Assembly (NCBI GenBank): GCA_020430845.1
Contig: JAGQJA010000013.1
Coordinates: forward strand, 185-43,260
Length of the DNA stretch: 43,076 bases
Direction: 5' to 3'
Origin: Myxococcales bacterium
Lineage (GTDB): Bacteria; Myxococcota_A; Polyangia; Polyangiales; Polyangiaceae
Of this stretch, positions 8,425 through 18,859 are shown one piece after another. How positions within the stretch are numbered: position 1 is the stretch's first letter; every line of letters starts with the position of its first letter. The notes beneath the pieces were generated by a model. The model searched no databases and was not told the DNA's origin. It worked only from the letters and a program-made list of their open reading frames with translations. The translations under genes and the position numbers were made by a program.

Positions 8425-8447
8425 CGGCGCGGCCGCGGCTGCATCGA

Positions 8448-8474
8448 CGGGTCGCGGGCGCTGTCCGCGGCCCG
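8448..8474 (+). terminator. Hairpin downstream of the OmpA lipoprotein gene
   Basis: CGGGTCGCGG (8448-8457) pairs with CCGCGGCCCG (8465-8474) over 10 bp with one G-U pair and a 7-nt loop, starting 24 bp after the stop codon. Only a weak T-rich stretch follows (TCTCGCGTTT), so it may be an imperfect intrinsic terminator or a 3'-end stabilising hairpin. Confidence 0.5.
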
Positions 8475-8571
8475 TCTCGCGTTTGTGCGAGATCCACCGA
8501 GATCACGACGAGCGATTTCTCGCGACTCTTCCCAGCGAGCAGGCTCTCCGAGGTAGGTCGGGCTCGGTACG

Positions 8572-9384
8572 ATGACGCACGAACGGTCGCCCCATGCTTC
8601 AAGCCACTCCGTCGCGCCCCACGGGCGAGTGGAAGCGCTGACGAAGTCTCTTGTCAGGTCGTCGCTCGTGCTCGCCGTCGTGGCCGTGCTGATCCCGGCC
8701 GCCCTCTACGCGCTCTTCGAGCGCCAGGGGCGCCGCCTCGACGCGCTCGCCGATCACGGTCAGCTTGCCGACGCCACAGTGACCGCGCGGCGAGACGGAA
8801 CGACGTCGTACTCCTACAACGTCGGCGGGGCGACCCATTCGTGGTCGGTGCGTGATGGCGAAGCGCCGACGACCGTTGGCGAGACCTTTGCGGTGTTCTA
8901 CCTACCCGAGGCGCCATCGTTCAGCCGCCCGGGACCAGATCGTTCAGCCGTGGCTGCCGCGGCTGCCTCCCAGCGAAGCTTCGCCGGGAAAGTCATCGCG
9001 GGCGTCTTCTGGTTCTTCGCCGCCAACTTGATCATCGTCCAGGTGAGACTGCGTCGCCTGCGCATGACGGGGCGAACCGAGATGGACGACCCGCAGGCCT
9101 ATCGCACGAGGCTGACCCTCACGGGAGTGTTGCTCCTCGCACCGATGCTGGCCGTCGTGCTCGGCTGGCACGCGACCGACGCGCTCCGCCGGAACGAGGC
9201 CATTTGGCCGGTCGTGCTCGGTGCCGTGCTCAGCTCGAGCGTGCTCGGCGGCACGGCCTTCTATGTCCTGCGCGAAGGCGTCGCCAACGCGGCGAGCCGC
9301 TCGCGGCGCGTCTTCAAGTGGGCGGCCCCGCTCGCGATAGCGTTCGCCGTGGTCCGTGCGTTGGCATGGCTCCTCAGCCAGTAG
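8572..9384 (+). CDS. DUF3592-like membrane protein
   Basis: A 270-residue protein with a hydrophobic segment at about residues 28-50, then a soluble beta-rich domain at about 55-120 of the DUF3592 kind (SYSYNVGGATHSWSVRDGE, then VGETFAVFYLPEAPSFSRPG). Four further hydrophobic segments fill the C-terminal half. DUF3592 proteins are membrane proteins of unknown function. The ATG at 8572 has no strong ribosome binding site, and a later in-frame start is possible because the first 25 residues are hydrophilic. Codon bias is milder than in neighbouring genes. It is convergent with the next gene, with no spacer. Confidence 0.7.
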   Translation: MTHERSPHASSHSVAPHGRVEALTKSLVRSSLVLAVVAVLIPAALYALFERQGRRLDALADHGQLADATVTARRDGTTSYSYNVGGATHSWSVRDGEAPTTVGETFAVFYLPEAPSFSRPGPDRSAVAAAAASQRSFAGKVIAGVFWFFAANLIIVQVRLRRLRMTGRTEMDDPQAYRTRLTLTGVLLLAPMLAVVLGWHATDALRRNEAIWPVVLGAVLSSSVLGGTAFYVLREGVANAASRSRRVFKWAAPLAIAFAVVRALAWLLSQ

Positions 9385-9385
9385 G

Positions 9386-9735
9386 TCACCGCCCCCTTGC
9401 GAGGCCGCGCGCTCCTCCGCCGCGGCCTTCTCTTCGAGCGCGCGCACCCCCTTCACGATCTGCCGCGCGCGCCGACGCGCGAAGAAGGCCTGGCGCAGCT
9501 CGCGCAGCCCGAGCTCCTCGATGATCGGTACCGCCAAGCAGCCGATCCAGACGGCGGCGAAAGAGTAGAACCCGAACGCGACGGACGTCGCCACAGGGCC
9601 ACCGATGAAGATGGCGCACGAGAGCACGAGGTGGCACCACTGCGCCGCGGACGTGGGGAGCGGGCCCCGCCGGAAGTTGACGGGGAGCGGCTCCGCGGCC
9701 TCGGGAGCGGGCTCGGGTCCGCGATAAGGGCTCAA
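9386..9735 (-). CDS. Small membrane protein, TTG start, probably frameshifted near its end
   Basis: The TTG at 9735 is chosen because GAGGAGACC directly precedes it. The first ~115 residues look real: a Pro/Ala-rich cytoplasmic start, two hydrophobic segments (about 34-72) and an amphipathic Arg/Glu-rich helix. As sequenced, the frame has no stop here and runs antisense through the neighbouring gene to 8944 (263 residues), with a shadow-like translation. One extra base in the G run at 9392-9396 would bring in the TGA at 9386-9388, right at the end of the convergent gene. The end coordinate given assumes that shift. Function unknown. It lies 7 bp after the upstream gene, in the same operon. 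Confidence 0.5.
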
Positions 9736-9742
9736 GGTCTCC

Positions 9743-10549
9743 TCAGCCGCGGTAGGAGACGTGGGCCTGCGCGTAGCGTGCGTCGCGAGCGTCCAGGTCG
9801 GTGGAGAGCTTGGCGAACGCCTCCGGGCCTTGAGCCTTCGACCAGAACATGGCGTCGACGCCCGTTTTGAACGCGGGGTCCTCGGCGTACTTCTTCGAAG
9901 CCGCGGGGTCCCCCTTCAAGAAGGCCTCGCGCGACTTTCCAGCGCCGATGGCGTCGCGTGCCGCGTTCATTCCGCGATCGCAGTGGAGCTGCAGCACGAT
10001 CGCTCGCTTGTCGGGGATCTGGTTGGCGATCTTCTGCGCCGGGTGCTGGCGGGCGTCGCTCACCTTCAGGCGGGCCATCTCGGCGTCGCGAAAGCCCTGC
10101 GGAACGTCCAGCTTGAGCGTGAGCGCGCCGTGTAGCACGTCGCGGACCGCGGCGTTCTTCATCGCCTCCTTGGCGTGGTTCAGGTGCCAGAGCCCCGCCG
10201 CGGTCCCGACCACCGCTACGGCTGTGCCCCCGAGCGTCACGCCGAGCTCCACTCCAGCGAGGATCGCCTCGGGTGCGAGGTGACTGAGTCCCGCGATCTC
10301 GGCGCCGTGCAGGGCGGTGGCGATGAGCTCGACGATCCCACCGGGCCCGACGTGGGTCTTCTGAGCCTCGAGCACCTTCGTGAGCGTCGGATCATCGCCT
10401 CGGACGGCGACCTTCTCGCTCTTGTCGCCGTTCGCGCGTCGCGCGTCCGCGAGAACGTCGCTCGGCGCCGCGTCCCGGCGGAGCGCCTCCTCCTCCTCGC
10501 GACTGAACGGCTGCGCCCCTTGCTTACTCGTGACTCCGGATACCGACAT
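9743..10549 (-). CDS. Hypothetical protein with a central glycine-rich hydrophobic segment
   Basis: A 268-residue protein I do not recognise. The N-terminus is hydrophilic with no signal peptide (MSVSGVTSKQGAQPFSREEE). The middle carries one Gly/Ala/Val-rich segment, about residues 95-125 (GVELGVTLGGTAVAVVGTAA), able to span or associate with a membrane. The C-terminal 130 residues are helical and charged, with one Cys-Asp pair (LHCDRG). A strong ribosome binding site (GGAGGTCACG) precedes the ATG. The Gly-zipper-like segment in an otherwise soluble protein resembles secreted effector or pore-type proteins in a loose way only. No function is proposed. Confidence 0.7.
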   Translation of the reverse strand: MSVSGVTSKQGAQPFSREEEEALRRDAAPSDVLADARRANGDKSEKVAVRGDDPTLTKVLEAQKTHVGPGGIVELIATALHGAEIAGLSHLAPEAILAGVELGVTLGGTAVAVVGTAAGLWHLNHAKEAMKNAAVRDVLHGALTLKLDVPQGFRDAEMARLKVSDARQHPAQKIANQIPDKRAIVLQLHCDRGMNAARDAIGAGKSREAFLKGDPAASKKYAEDPAFKTGVDAMFWSKAQGPEAFAKLSTDLDARDARYAQAHVSYRG

Positions 10550-10647
10550 CGTGACCTCCGCACGGCCCTTCGGCCGCCCCGCGCGTCGGTTGCTTGATGT
10601 GGACTCGCCCGACCCGGCGAAGTCAGGATCGGTCCCTCGGCGCGGCC

Positions 10648-12087
<1,440 letters not shown>

Positions 12088-12094
12088 CGCGCCG

Positions 12095-13309
12095 TCACTT
12101 GGGGAGCTGCACGCGCGCGCCGAACGCGAGGCCCACCTCGAGCAGCACGTTCGTGAGCTCTTCGCACGCGTCGAGCGCCGCCTTGATCTTGTCTCGACCC
12201 GCCGGATCGAAGATGGCGCGATCGAACGGGACGGGGATCGCCGCGATCGCCGCGCGGGTCTTGTCGAGGCTCGCCTTGACGCGCGGCTGCAGCGCCGGGG
12301 CGCGCGCGCCGACGAGCGCGTCGATGCTGGGTCCGGTCTTTCCGCCCGCGCGGCCGAGGTACACGTCCTCGATGCCGGCCAGGTTCGCCGCGAGATCGGC
12401 GTGCGTGTTGTCGCTGAAGCACGAGTGCTCGTCCTCCTGGTCCTGCGTGTCGAAGGCGACGGTCATGCGCTCGCCGGAGAGCTCCGCGCCGCTGAGGCTG
12501 CCCATCCCGAGGAGCATGTTCGTCAGCGCCTCGTGGGTGTCGAGCGCGGTGAAGGTCGCCCGGTAGTCGCCGCTCTCGGTCCAGGTGTCGGTGAGGCCCT
12601 GCAGGTCGGAGACGAGCAGCTCGGTGACGACCCGCAGGTACTCCCCGCGGCGGTCCTGGTTGCTCGCGGTCCCGGCGGAGCCCGTGTCGAAGTCGGTGTG
12701 CGGGCGCGCGCCGGGGCCGTCGGGCGAGAGGTCCTGACCCCAGAGCAGGAACTCGATCGCGTGGTAGCCGGTGGTGACGTTCTTCTCGCCGCTCGCCGTG
12801 TTCTGGTCCTTCAAGAAGTCGCGCGTGATCGCGGCCGGGGCCGCGGCGTTGACGATGCCCGAGGTGGGCGCGTCCTTGGTGTAGTCGATGAAGGCCTCGT
12901 CGAGCGGCCACGAGTTGATGCGGCCCTCGAGCGACTCGTCCTCGTCGATGGGGCCGCCGAAGAAGCGATAGACCTCGGTGCGACCGTACGGCTCGCGCGC
13001 GGCGATCCAGGCGGCGCGCGCCGCGTCGAGCGTGGCCTGAGAGGGCGCCGCGAGCATCGCGTCGATGGCCGTCTGCATCGCGCGAGCGCGCTCGAGCGCG
13101 AGGGAGTACGCCCCGTGGGCACCGGCGGCGTACGCGACGAGCACCGCGCGGGCCTCCTCGGTCGAAGAGGCCGCGTCCGCCGCGCCTGCGTCCGCAGACG
13201 CCGCGGGAGGTGAGGCCGGACTGCTGCTGCTCTCGCTGCATGCCGCGGCGAGCGGGACGAGGCACGACAAGAGCGCGAAGGTGCGGAGAAGGCGTGTGCG
13301 GAGGGGCAT
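12095..13309 (-). CDS. Imelysin-family iron-regulated lipoprotein
   Basis: A 404-residue lipoprotein (lipobox AAAC after MPLRTRLLRTFALLS). It has the imelysin signature GYHAIEFLLWGQD, the GxHxxE motif, near residue 176, and the family's two helical-bundle halves. Imelysins (IrpA, ICMP, and the EfeO M75 domain) are periplasmic or outer-membrane proteins tied to iron uptake; the GxHxxE residues are thought to bind metal. The start codon follows AAGGA with no spacer, so translation may be leaderless or use an unusual site. A near-perfect Fur box lies 8 bp upstream. It is the first gene of an operon with the di-heme oxidoreductase. Confidence 0.93.
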   Translation of the reverse strand: MPLRTRLLRTFALLSCLVPLAAACSESSSSPASPPAASADAGAADAASSTEEARAVLVAYAAGAHGAYSLALERARAMQTAIDAMLAAPSQATLDAARAAWIAAREPYGRTEVYRFFGGPIDEDESLEGRINSWPLDEAFIDYTKDAPTSGIVNAAAPAAITRDFLKDQNTASGEKNVTTGYHAIEFLLWGQDLSPDGPGARPHTDFDTGSAGTASNQDRRGEYLRVVTELLVSDLQGLTDTWTESGDYRATFTALDTHEALTNMLLGMGSLSGAELSGERMTVAFDTQDQEDEHSCFSDNTHADLAANLAGIEDVYLGRAGGKTGPSIDALVGARAPALQPRVKASLDKTRAAIAAIPVPFDRAIFDPAGRDKIKAALDACEELTNVLLEVGLAFGARVQLPK

Positions 13310-13317
13310 TCCTTATC

Positions 13318-13336
13318 AATACTGATTTTCATTATC
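13318..13336 (-). promoter_or_regulatory. Fur box controlling the imelysin/di-heme operon
   Basis: On the minus strand the 19 bases read GATAATGAAAATCAGTATT. Compared with the standard GATAATGATAATCATTATC, 16 of 19 positions match. The site is only 8 bp from the imelysin start codon and lies in one of the most AT-rich patches of the window. Fur with ferrous iron would cover the promoter and block transcription, with induction in iron shortage. Confidence 0.82.
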
Positions 13337-13373
13337 ATTTGCAAGAACAAGAGAGAGCCCCCCGCACGCAGCC

Positions 13374-13499
13374 GCAATCGCAGACGCAGACGCAATCGCA
13401 GACGCAGACGCAGTCGCAATCGCAGACGCAGACGCAATCGCAATCGCAAACGCAGACGCAATCGCAGACGCAGTCGCAGTCGCAGACGCAGTCGCAATC
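13374..13499 (+). repeat. Intergenic array of 21 degenerate hexamers, GCA(A/G)(A/T)C
   Basis: Twenty-one consecutive 6-bp units with no interruption. They are nine GCAGAC, seven GCAATC, four GCAGTC and one GCAAAC, followed by GCCCCC, GCCCCC and GCACCC. The array lies between the Fur-box promoter and the 3' end of the lipoprotein gene at 13521. The open frames that cross it (Gln-Thr/Gln-Ser or Arg-Leu polymers) have no start signals. Related arrays at 40616 and 42975 are inside genes and share the orientation. Confidence 0.9.
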
Positions 13500-13520
13500 G
13501 CCCCCGCCCCCGCACCCGCG

Positions 13521-14075
13521 TCAGCGCACCTCGATCCGCGTCGTCTCGTACACCGTCGTCGCGTTCGGATCGGCGCGGAACGTGACCTGCGTCACCCCGC
13601 GCGGCAACATGCCGGCGTCCCACGCCCAGCGGAACGGCGGACCGCCCAGCACCGCCGCGCTGTTGTTGACGATCGGCGTCGGGCTCGCGGGCGTGCAGAG
13701 CTGGATGTTCACGTTCGCGAGCGGCCGATCTTGATCGCGCACCTCGACACCGAGCGGCTTGGTGGTGGAGCCGGGGTTGTCGGAGAACGTGATCGTCGTC
13801 TTTGGATCGTCCTTGTCGGCGATGAGGCACGCCGGATTGGGCTGCGGGGGCGGCGTCACGTCGGGAGCGGCGTCGAGGGTCACGTCGGCCCCGGCGTCGA
13901 CCGGCGCGGCGCTGTCGACCACGACCTCGGGCACGTTGGCATCGCGGGGAGGCGCAGCGGCGTCGATCGAATCGACCACGGTGACGTCCTCGATGCCGAG
14001 CACTGCGTTGCATCCCGCGAGCACAGCGACCGCGCACGCGAGCGTCCGCCACCGGGTGAGCCGAAGCGCGACCAT
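13521..14075 (-). CDS. Lipoprotein of unknown function
   Basis: A 184-residue lipoprotein with lipobox LAGC followed by NAVLGIEDV, a start seen often in myxobacterial lipoproteins. A Pro/Ala/Asp-rich linker of about 45 residues follows, then a small beta-rich domain of about 110 residues (TTITFSDNPGSTTKPLGVEV, ending TTVYETTRIEVR). The domain has two Cys residues and resembles an Ig-like fold, though no family can be named. The ATG at 14075 overlaps the TGA of the upstream TPR gene (TGATG), so they are translationally coupled. The hexamer array starts about 20 bp after its stop. Confidence 0.75.
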   Translation of the reverse strand: MVALRLTRWRTLACAVAVLAGCNAVLGIEDVTVVDSIDAAAPPRDANVPEVVVDSAAPVDAGADVTLDAAPDVTPPPQPNPACLIADKDDPKTTITFSDNPGSTTKPLGVEVRDQDRPLANVNIQLCTPASPTPIVNNSAAVLGGPPFRWAWDAGMLPRGVTQVTFRADPNATTVYETTRIEVR

Positions 14076-14989
14076 CAGAACGTCCCCTCGACGAGCGCGC
14101 TGCCCGGTCCGAGCCGCAGTCGCGCGGACCTCGCGTCCGAGGGGGCCCCGAGCACGATGAGCGTCGCGCCGGCGGCGAGCGCGACCCCTCCGAGCACGAA
14201 GGCGACCGTCGCGACGTTGCCCGACGACTTCGCGTCGCTCGCGAGCGCGCCTCCCACGCGATCGCACACCGTGCCGCGACAGTGGTCCCGCTGCGCCTCG
14301 TCCCACTTGGAGCGCGCCGAGAGCGCGAACACGGTCCCCACGACCAGGCCCACGACCCCCGCGCTGCCCACCGCGTACCCGATGGGGCGCAGCGGGGGAC
14401 CGTCGCCCGCGGGCGCGCCGCCGTCTTTGCGAGCGAGCACGGGCACCTCGACCTCGGTCGTCTCTCCGGCCGTCACGGTCACGTTCGTGGTCCACGGCTC
14501 GACGCCAGGAGCTGCGGCCTCGACCACGTGATCTCCCGGGTCCACGGGGATCGCGACGTCGAGCGCGCCCGCGCCGATGGCCTGCCCGTCGCGCTTGAGC
14601 GTGAGCCCGTCGACCCGCTTCTTGGCCGTCACCTTGAGGCGCGCGAGCTTGGGCTCGACGATGGCGATGCGTTCCTTGGCCTGCGCGGCGCGGTCGGGGC
14701 GGCCCGCGCGCTCGGCGAGCTCGAGCGAGTCGCGAAAGGCGACCCACGCGCTGGCCGTCTTGCCCACGTGCTCGTAACAATCGCCGAGGTTGAGGAGCGT
14801 CCCGGCCCCGGGCGACGCGCGCTGACTCGCGGCGAACTTCTCGCACGCCTCGGGCCACTGCCCTGCGTCGGCCAACTTGCGACCTTCGAGGAAGAGCGCC
14901 TCGGCGGCCGCCTCGTCATCGGCGTGGGCCGCGCGCGGCCACGCGGCCGAGAGCGCGCAGACGAGGCCGATCGCGAGCGCCCTCCGCAT
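14075..14989 (-). CDS. TPR and PEGA-like periplasmic membrane protein
   Basis: A 304-residue protein with a signal peptide ending at AAHA-DD. One or two tetratricopeptide-like repeats come first (about residues 25-105, EAAAEALFLEGRKLADAGQW). A PEGA-like beta domain follows (about 115-190, GDHVVEAAAPGVEPW), then two hydrophobic segments (about 205-225 and 260-285). This arrangement is common in Polyangia and is usually of unknown function, thought to bind envelope partners. The start lies 33 bp from the end of the upstream kinase gene, so it may belong to the same operon as the kinase and the coupled lipoprotein. Confidence 0.8.
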   Translation of the reverse strand: MRRALAIGLVCALSAAWPRAAHADDEAAAEALFLEGRKLADAGQWPEACEKFAASQRASPGAGTLLNLGDCYEHVGKTASAWVAFRDSLELAERAGRPDRAAQAKERIAIVEPKLARLKVTAKKRVDGLTLKRDGQAIGAGALDVAIPVDPGDHVVEAAAPGVEPWTTNVTVTAGETTEVEVPVLARKDGGAPAGDGPPLRPIGYAVGSAGVVGLVVGTVFALSARSKWDEAQRDHCRGTVCDRVGGALASDAKSSGNVATVAFVLGGVALAAGATLIVLGAPSDARSARLRLGPGSALVEGTF

Positions 14990-15022
14990 ACCGAGAATCT
15001 ATCACGCGCGCGACGGCAGCGT

Positions 15023-16525
15023 TCAATGACGGCTCGCGGGAGGCGCGGTCGTGGTGGGCTTGGTCGTCGGCGGGGCCGTGCTCGCGGGCTTGGAGGTCGT
15101 CGCCGTGGGTACGTGGCCGGTGGGGCGTCGCACGTGCACGACCCGCGGTGAAGGAGCGGGCGCGGGCGCGTCGACCACTTCGAGGGTGGGCGGCTCGGGC
15201 GGTGGCGAGCCGAGAGGAGCCCCTGCGACCCCCACGAGCGTGGCCGACGACCTCGGCGTGGGCGCGGGCGCGGGCGCCGGGACCGGCGCGCTGACCACCG
15301 CAGACGGCGCCGCCCCCACCGCGACGTCTCTCTTGGGGTTGGGTGTGAGCAGGTGCCACACGATCGCCCCTGCCGTGACCGCCAGCACGGCAGACGAGAT
15401 GCCCACGAGCACGGCGCGCGGCATGTCGCCCGCGGGCTCGGCGACGGGCGCCACGGGGATCGGCGCGGACGGCGTCTGCGGGAAGACGAGGTGCGGCGCC
15501 ACCGCGTGGTGCATCACCGCGGTGCTCTCGGTGTGCGGCGCCGCCGCGGCCTCTGCGTCGTCGGCCACGGGCCGTCCGACCGCCCTGACCCCGACGGGCA
15601 CGGTCGTCGTCCCGTCGGCGTGGAACGTCACGTCGAGCGTCGCGCAGATCTGCTCCACGCTGAGCCGACCGCGCGCGGAGGCATACGGCAAGAGCGCGAT
15701 GGCGAGCTCGGCGAGGTTCGCGTAGCGCGTCACCTTGTCGGTGGCGAGGCACCGCGTGACGATCGTGTCGAGCTCGGGCGTCACCTCGGCGGCCAACGTT
15801 CGCAACGGGACGAGAGGCTCGATCGTCATCGCCGCGAGCACCGCCACGATCGACTCGCCGCGGTAGGGCAGGCGCCCGCCGATGAGCCGATAGAGCAGCG
15901 CGCCGAGCGACCACACGTCCGAACGCACGTCGACCTCGCGCGCGTCGGTCATCTGCTCGGGCGACATGTAGCCGGGCGACCCGAGCGCCGTGCCGCTGCC
16001 CGTGAGCGACGCCTCGGCCCCCAGCTCTTGATCGACGACCTTCGACACGCCGAAGTCGAGCACCTTGACCGTGGCCACGCCGCCGGGTCCCTTGGCCAAG
16101 AAGAGGTTCGCCGGCTTGAGGTCGCGGTGCACCATCCCGAGCGCGTGGGCCTCGGCCACCGCTTCGGCCGCCTCGAGCACCCAATCGACGGCCTCTTGCA
16201 CGCTGACCTTGCCGCGCGACGAGAGCACGGTCGAGAGGTCGCTGCCCTCGAGCAGCTCCATGACGATGTACGGCGTGTCGTCGTCGAGCGCGCCGACGTC
16301 GAACACGCGCGCCACGTGCTCGCTCCTCAGGCGGACGATGAGCCGCGCCTCGCGTCGAAACCGAGCGAGCGAGTCCTCGGAGACGTCGCGGAGCAGCTTG
16401 ATCGCGACCTTCTGGCCCAGATCGATGTGCGTCGCGGCGACGACGACCCCCATCCCGCCGCTGCCGACGAGCTCGTCGATGCGGTACTTGTCCGCGACGA
16501 TCTGTCCGGCGGCCACGTCGAGCAC
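15023..16525 (-). CDS. Membrane-anchored Ser/Thr protein kinase
   Basis: A 500-residue kinase with a full catalytic core in its first ~270 residues: the Gly loop GSGGMG, VAIK, HRDLKPANLFL, DFGVSK and GSPGYMSPEQ. A Pro/Ala-rich region follows, then one membrane span near residues 368-392 (ISSAVLAVTAGAIVW) and a Pro/Thr-rich periplasmic tail of about 105 residues with no sensory domain. The kinase faces the cytoplasm. I chose the GTG at 16525 because GGGAG sits 7 bp before it. The longer frame to 16543 would nearly touch the divergent gene. Activation-loop Ser/Thr residues suggest autophosphorylation. Substrates are unknown; the divergent FHA activator is a candidate. Confidence 0.92.
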   Translation of the reverse strand: MLDVAAGQIVADKYRIDELVGSGGMGVVVAATHIDLGQKVAIKLLRDVSEDSLARFRREARLIVRLRSEHVARVFDVGALDDDTPYIVMELLEGSDLSTVLSSRGKVSVQEAVDWVLEAAEAVAEAHALGMVHRDLKPANLFLAKGPGGVATVKVLDFGVSKVVDQELGAEASLTGSGTALGSPGYMSPEQMTDAREVDVRSDVWSLGALLYRLIGGRLPYRGESIVAVLAAMTIEPLVPLRTLAAEVTPELDTIVTRCLATDKVTRYANLAELAIALLPYASARGRLSVEQICATLDVTFHADGTTTVPVGVRAVGRPVADDAEAAAAPHTESTAVMHHAVAPHLVFPQTPSAPIPVAPVAEPAGDMPRAVLVGISSAVLAVTAGAIVWHLLTPNPKRDVAVGAAPSAVVSAPVPAPAPAPTPRSSATLVGVAGAPLGSPPPEPPTLEVVDAPAPAPSPRVVHVRRPTGHVPTATTSKPASTAPPTTKPTTTAPPASRH

Positions 16526-16572
16526 ACTGCCATTCTCCCACACGCGTGGGGATTCGGGTATCGTCGGGCGCG
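16526..16572. promoter_or_regulatory. Divergent promoter region between the two kinase genes
   Basis: Only 47 bp separate the chosen GTG starts of two oppositely directed kinase genes. The minus-strand GGGAG ribosome binding site lies at its left edge. Promoters in both directions must overlap here or lie within the opposite gene, so the two kinases are probably expressed under linked control. No -35/-10 pair can be named with confidence. Confidence 0.35.
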
Positions 16573-17514
16573 GTGTCCGCAGAACGTGTCCTCGCCGGGC
16601 GATACGAGCTCGTGGAGCGCATCGGGCGCGGCGCGATGGGCGAGGTGTGGGCCGCGCGAGACCGGAGGTCCCGACGCGACGTGGCCGTCAAGCTCGCGCA
16701 GGGCTGGTCGATCGAGATGCCCGAGCTACGGGATCGTTTCGAGCGCGAGGCCAAGGTGATGTCGCGCATCGACAACCCTCACGTGTGCGCCGTGCTCGGC
16801 GCCGGCACCACCGACGACGGGGCCCCGTTCATCGTGCTCGAGCGCCTGCGCGGTGAGTCGCTCGAGGAGCTCCTCGCGCGCGAGGGCACCTTGCCGCTCG
16901 GCGACGTCGCGTGGATCGGCGAGCACGTGCTCTCGGGGCTCGTCGCCGCACACGAAGCGGGCGTGGTGCACCGCGACCTCAGCCCGTCGAACGTCTTTCT
17001 GCACGACGACGAGGGCGAGGGCACCGTCGCGAAGCTGCTCGACTTCGGCATCGCCAAGGCCCAACGCACCACGACGGGCGCCCCGCGCACGGGCACCGGG
17101 TCGGCCATGGGCACGCTCACGTACGCCGCGCCTGAGCAGCTCACCGACAGCGCGCGCGCCGGTCCGCGCGCCGACCTCTACGCGGCCGGCGCTGTGTTCT
17201 TCCGAGCGCTCGCCGGCTGCCCCCCGTTCGGCGACGCGCGCGGCGTGGCGCTCGTGGTGATGAAGCGCGAGCACGATCCGCCGACCATCGACGAGGTGAC
17301 GGGAGAGCAATGGCCCGCGCAGGTGCGCGCGTTCCTTTCCAAGATGATGGCGCGCACGCCCAACCGGCGCTACGCGTCGGCTCAGGTCGCGCTCGAGGCC
17401 TTTCGCAGCGCGATCAAGGGTCGCGGCCCGCGCATCGAGGTCGCGGCGCCGCAGGGCTCGACTCCACGACTCACGCGCCGACGCCCCGGCGCCCGCAGCA
17501 AGTCACGAGGTTGA
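16573..17514 (+). CDS. Cytoplasmic Ser/Thr protein kinase with HRDLSPSN catalytic loop
   Basis: A 313-residue kinase with no membrane span. It has the Gly loop GRGAMG, the ATP-binding Lys in VAVKLA (about residue 40), HRDLSPSNVF (about 133), DFGIAK and the activation-segment end TYAAPEQL. The catalytic-loop Lys of HRDLKPxN is replaced by Ser, a variant seen in many myxobacterial kinases, while the essential Asp and Asn are kept, so activity is likely. The 35-residue tail is basic. GTG 16573 is chosen; a GTG at 16546 would leave no room for the divergent promoters. It is 7 bp upstream of the FHA activator gene, so the kinase probably phosphorylates or feeds that protein (inference). Confidence 0.9.
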   Translation: MSAERVLAGRYELVERIGRGAMGEVWAARDRRSRRDVAVKLAQGWSIEMPELRDRFEREAKVMSRIDNPHVCAVLGAGTTDDGAPFIVLERLRGESLEELLAREGTLPLGDVAWIGEHVLSGLVAAHEAGVVHRDLSPSNVFLHDDEGEGTVAKLLDFGIAKAQRTTTGAPRTGTGSAMGTLTYAAPEQLTDSARAGPRADLYAAGAVFFRALAGCPPFGDARGVALVVMKREHDPPTIDEVTGEQWPAQVRAFLSKMMARTPNRRYASAQVALEAFRSAIKGRGPRIEVAAPQGSTPRLTRRRPGARSKSRG

Positions 17515-17521
17515 CGACGAC

Positions 17522-18850
<1,329 letters not shown>

Positions 18851-18859
18851 GCCCGTCGC

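Noticed and set aside
8944-9385. The antisense C-terminal extension of the TTG-started membrane gene as real protein
   Set aside because: Its translation is Arg/Glu/His-rich and tracks the opposite gene's codon pattern, while the region before the G run looks like a real membrane protein. A frameshift or lost stop explains it better.
13374-13499. The hexamer array as a possible CRISPR
   Set aside because: Units are 6 bp, contiguous and without unique spacers, and there are no cas genes in the window.
13210-13734. A plus-strand open frame with a Gln-Thr/Gln-Ser repeat
   Set aside because: The repeat is just the intergenic hexamer array read in one frame. The frame begins inside the imelysin gene on the opposite strand, covers the Fur box and ends inside the next gene, with no ribosome binding site.
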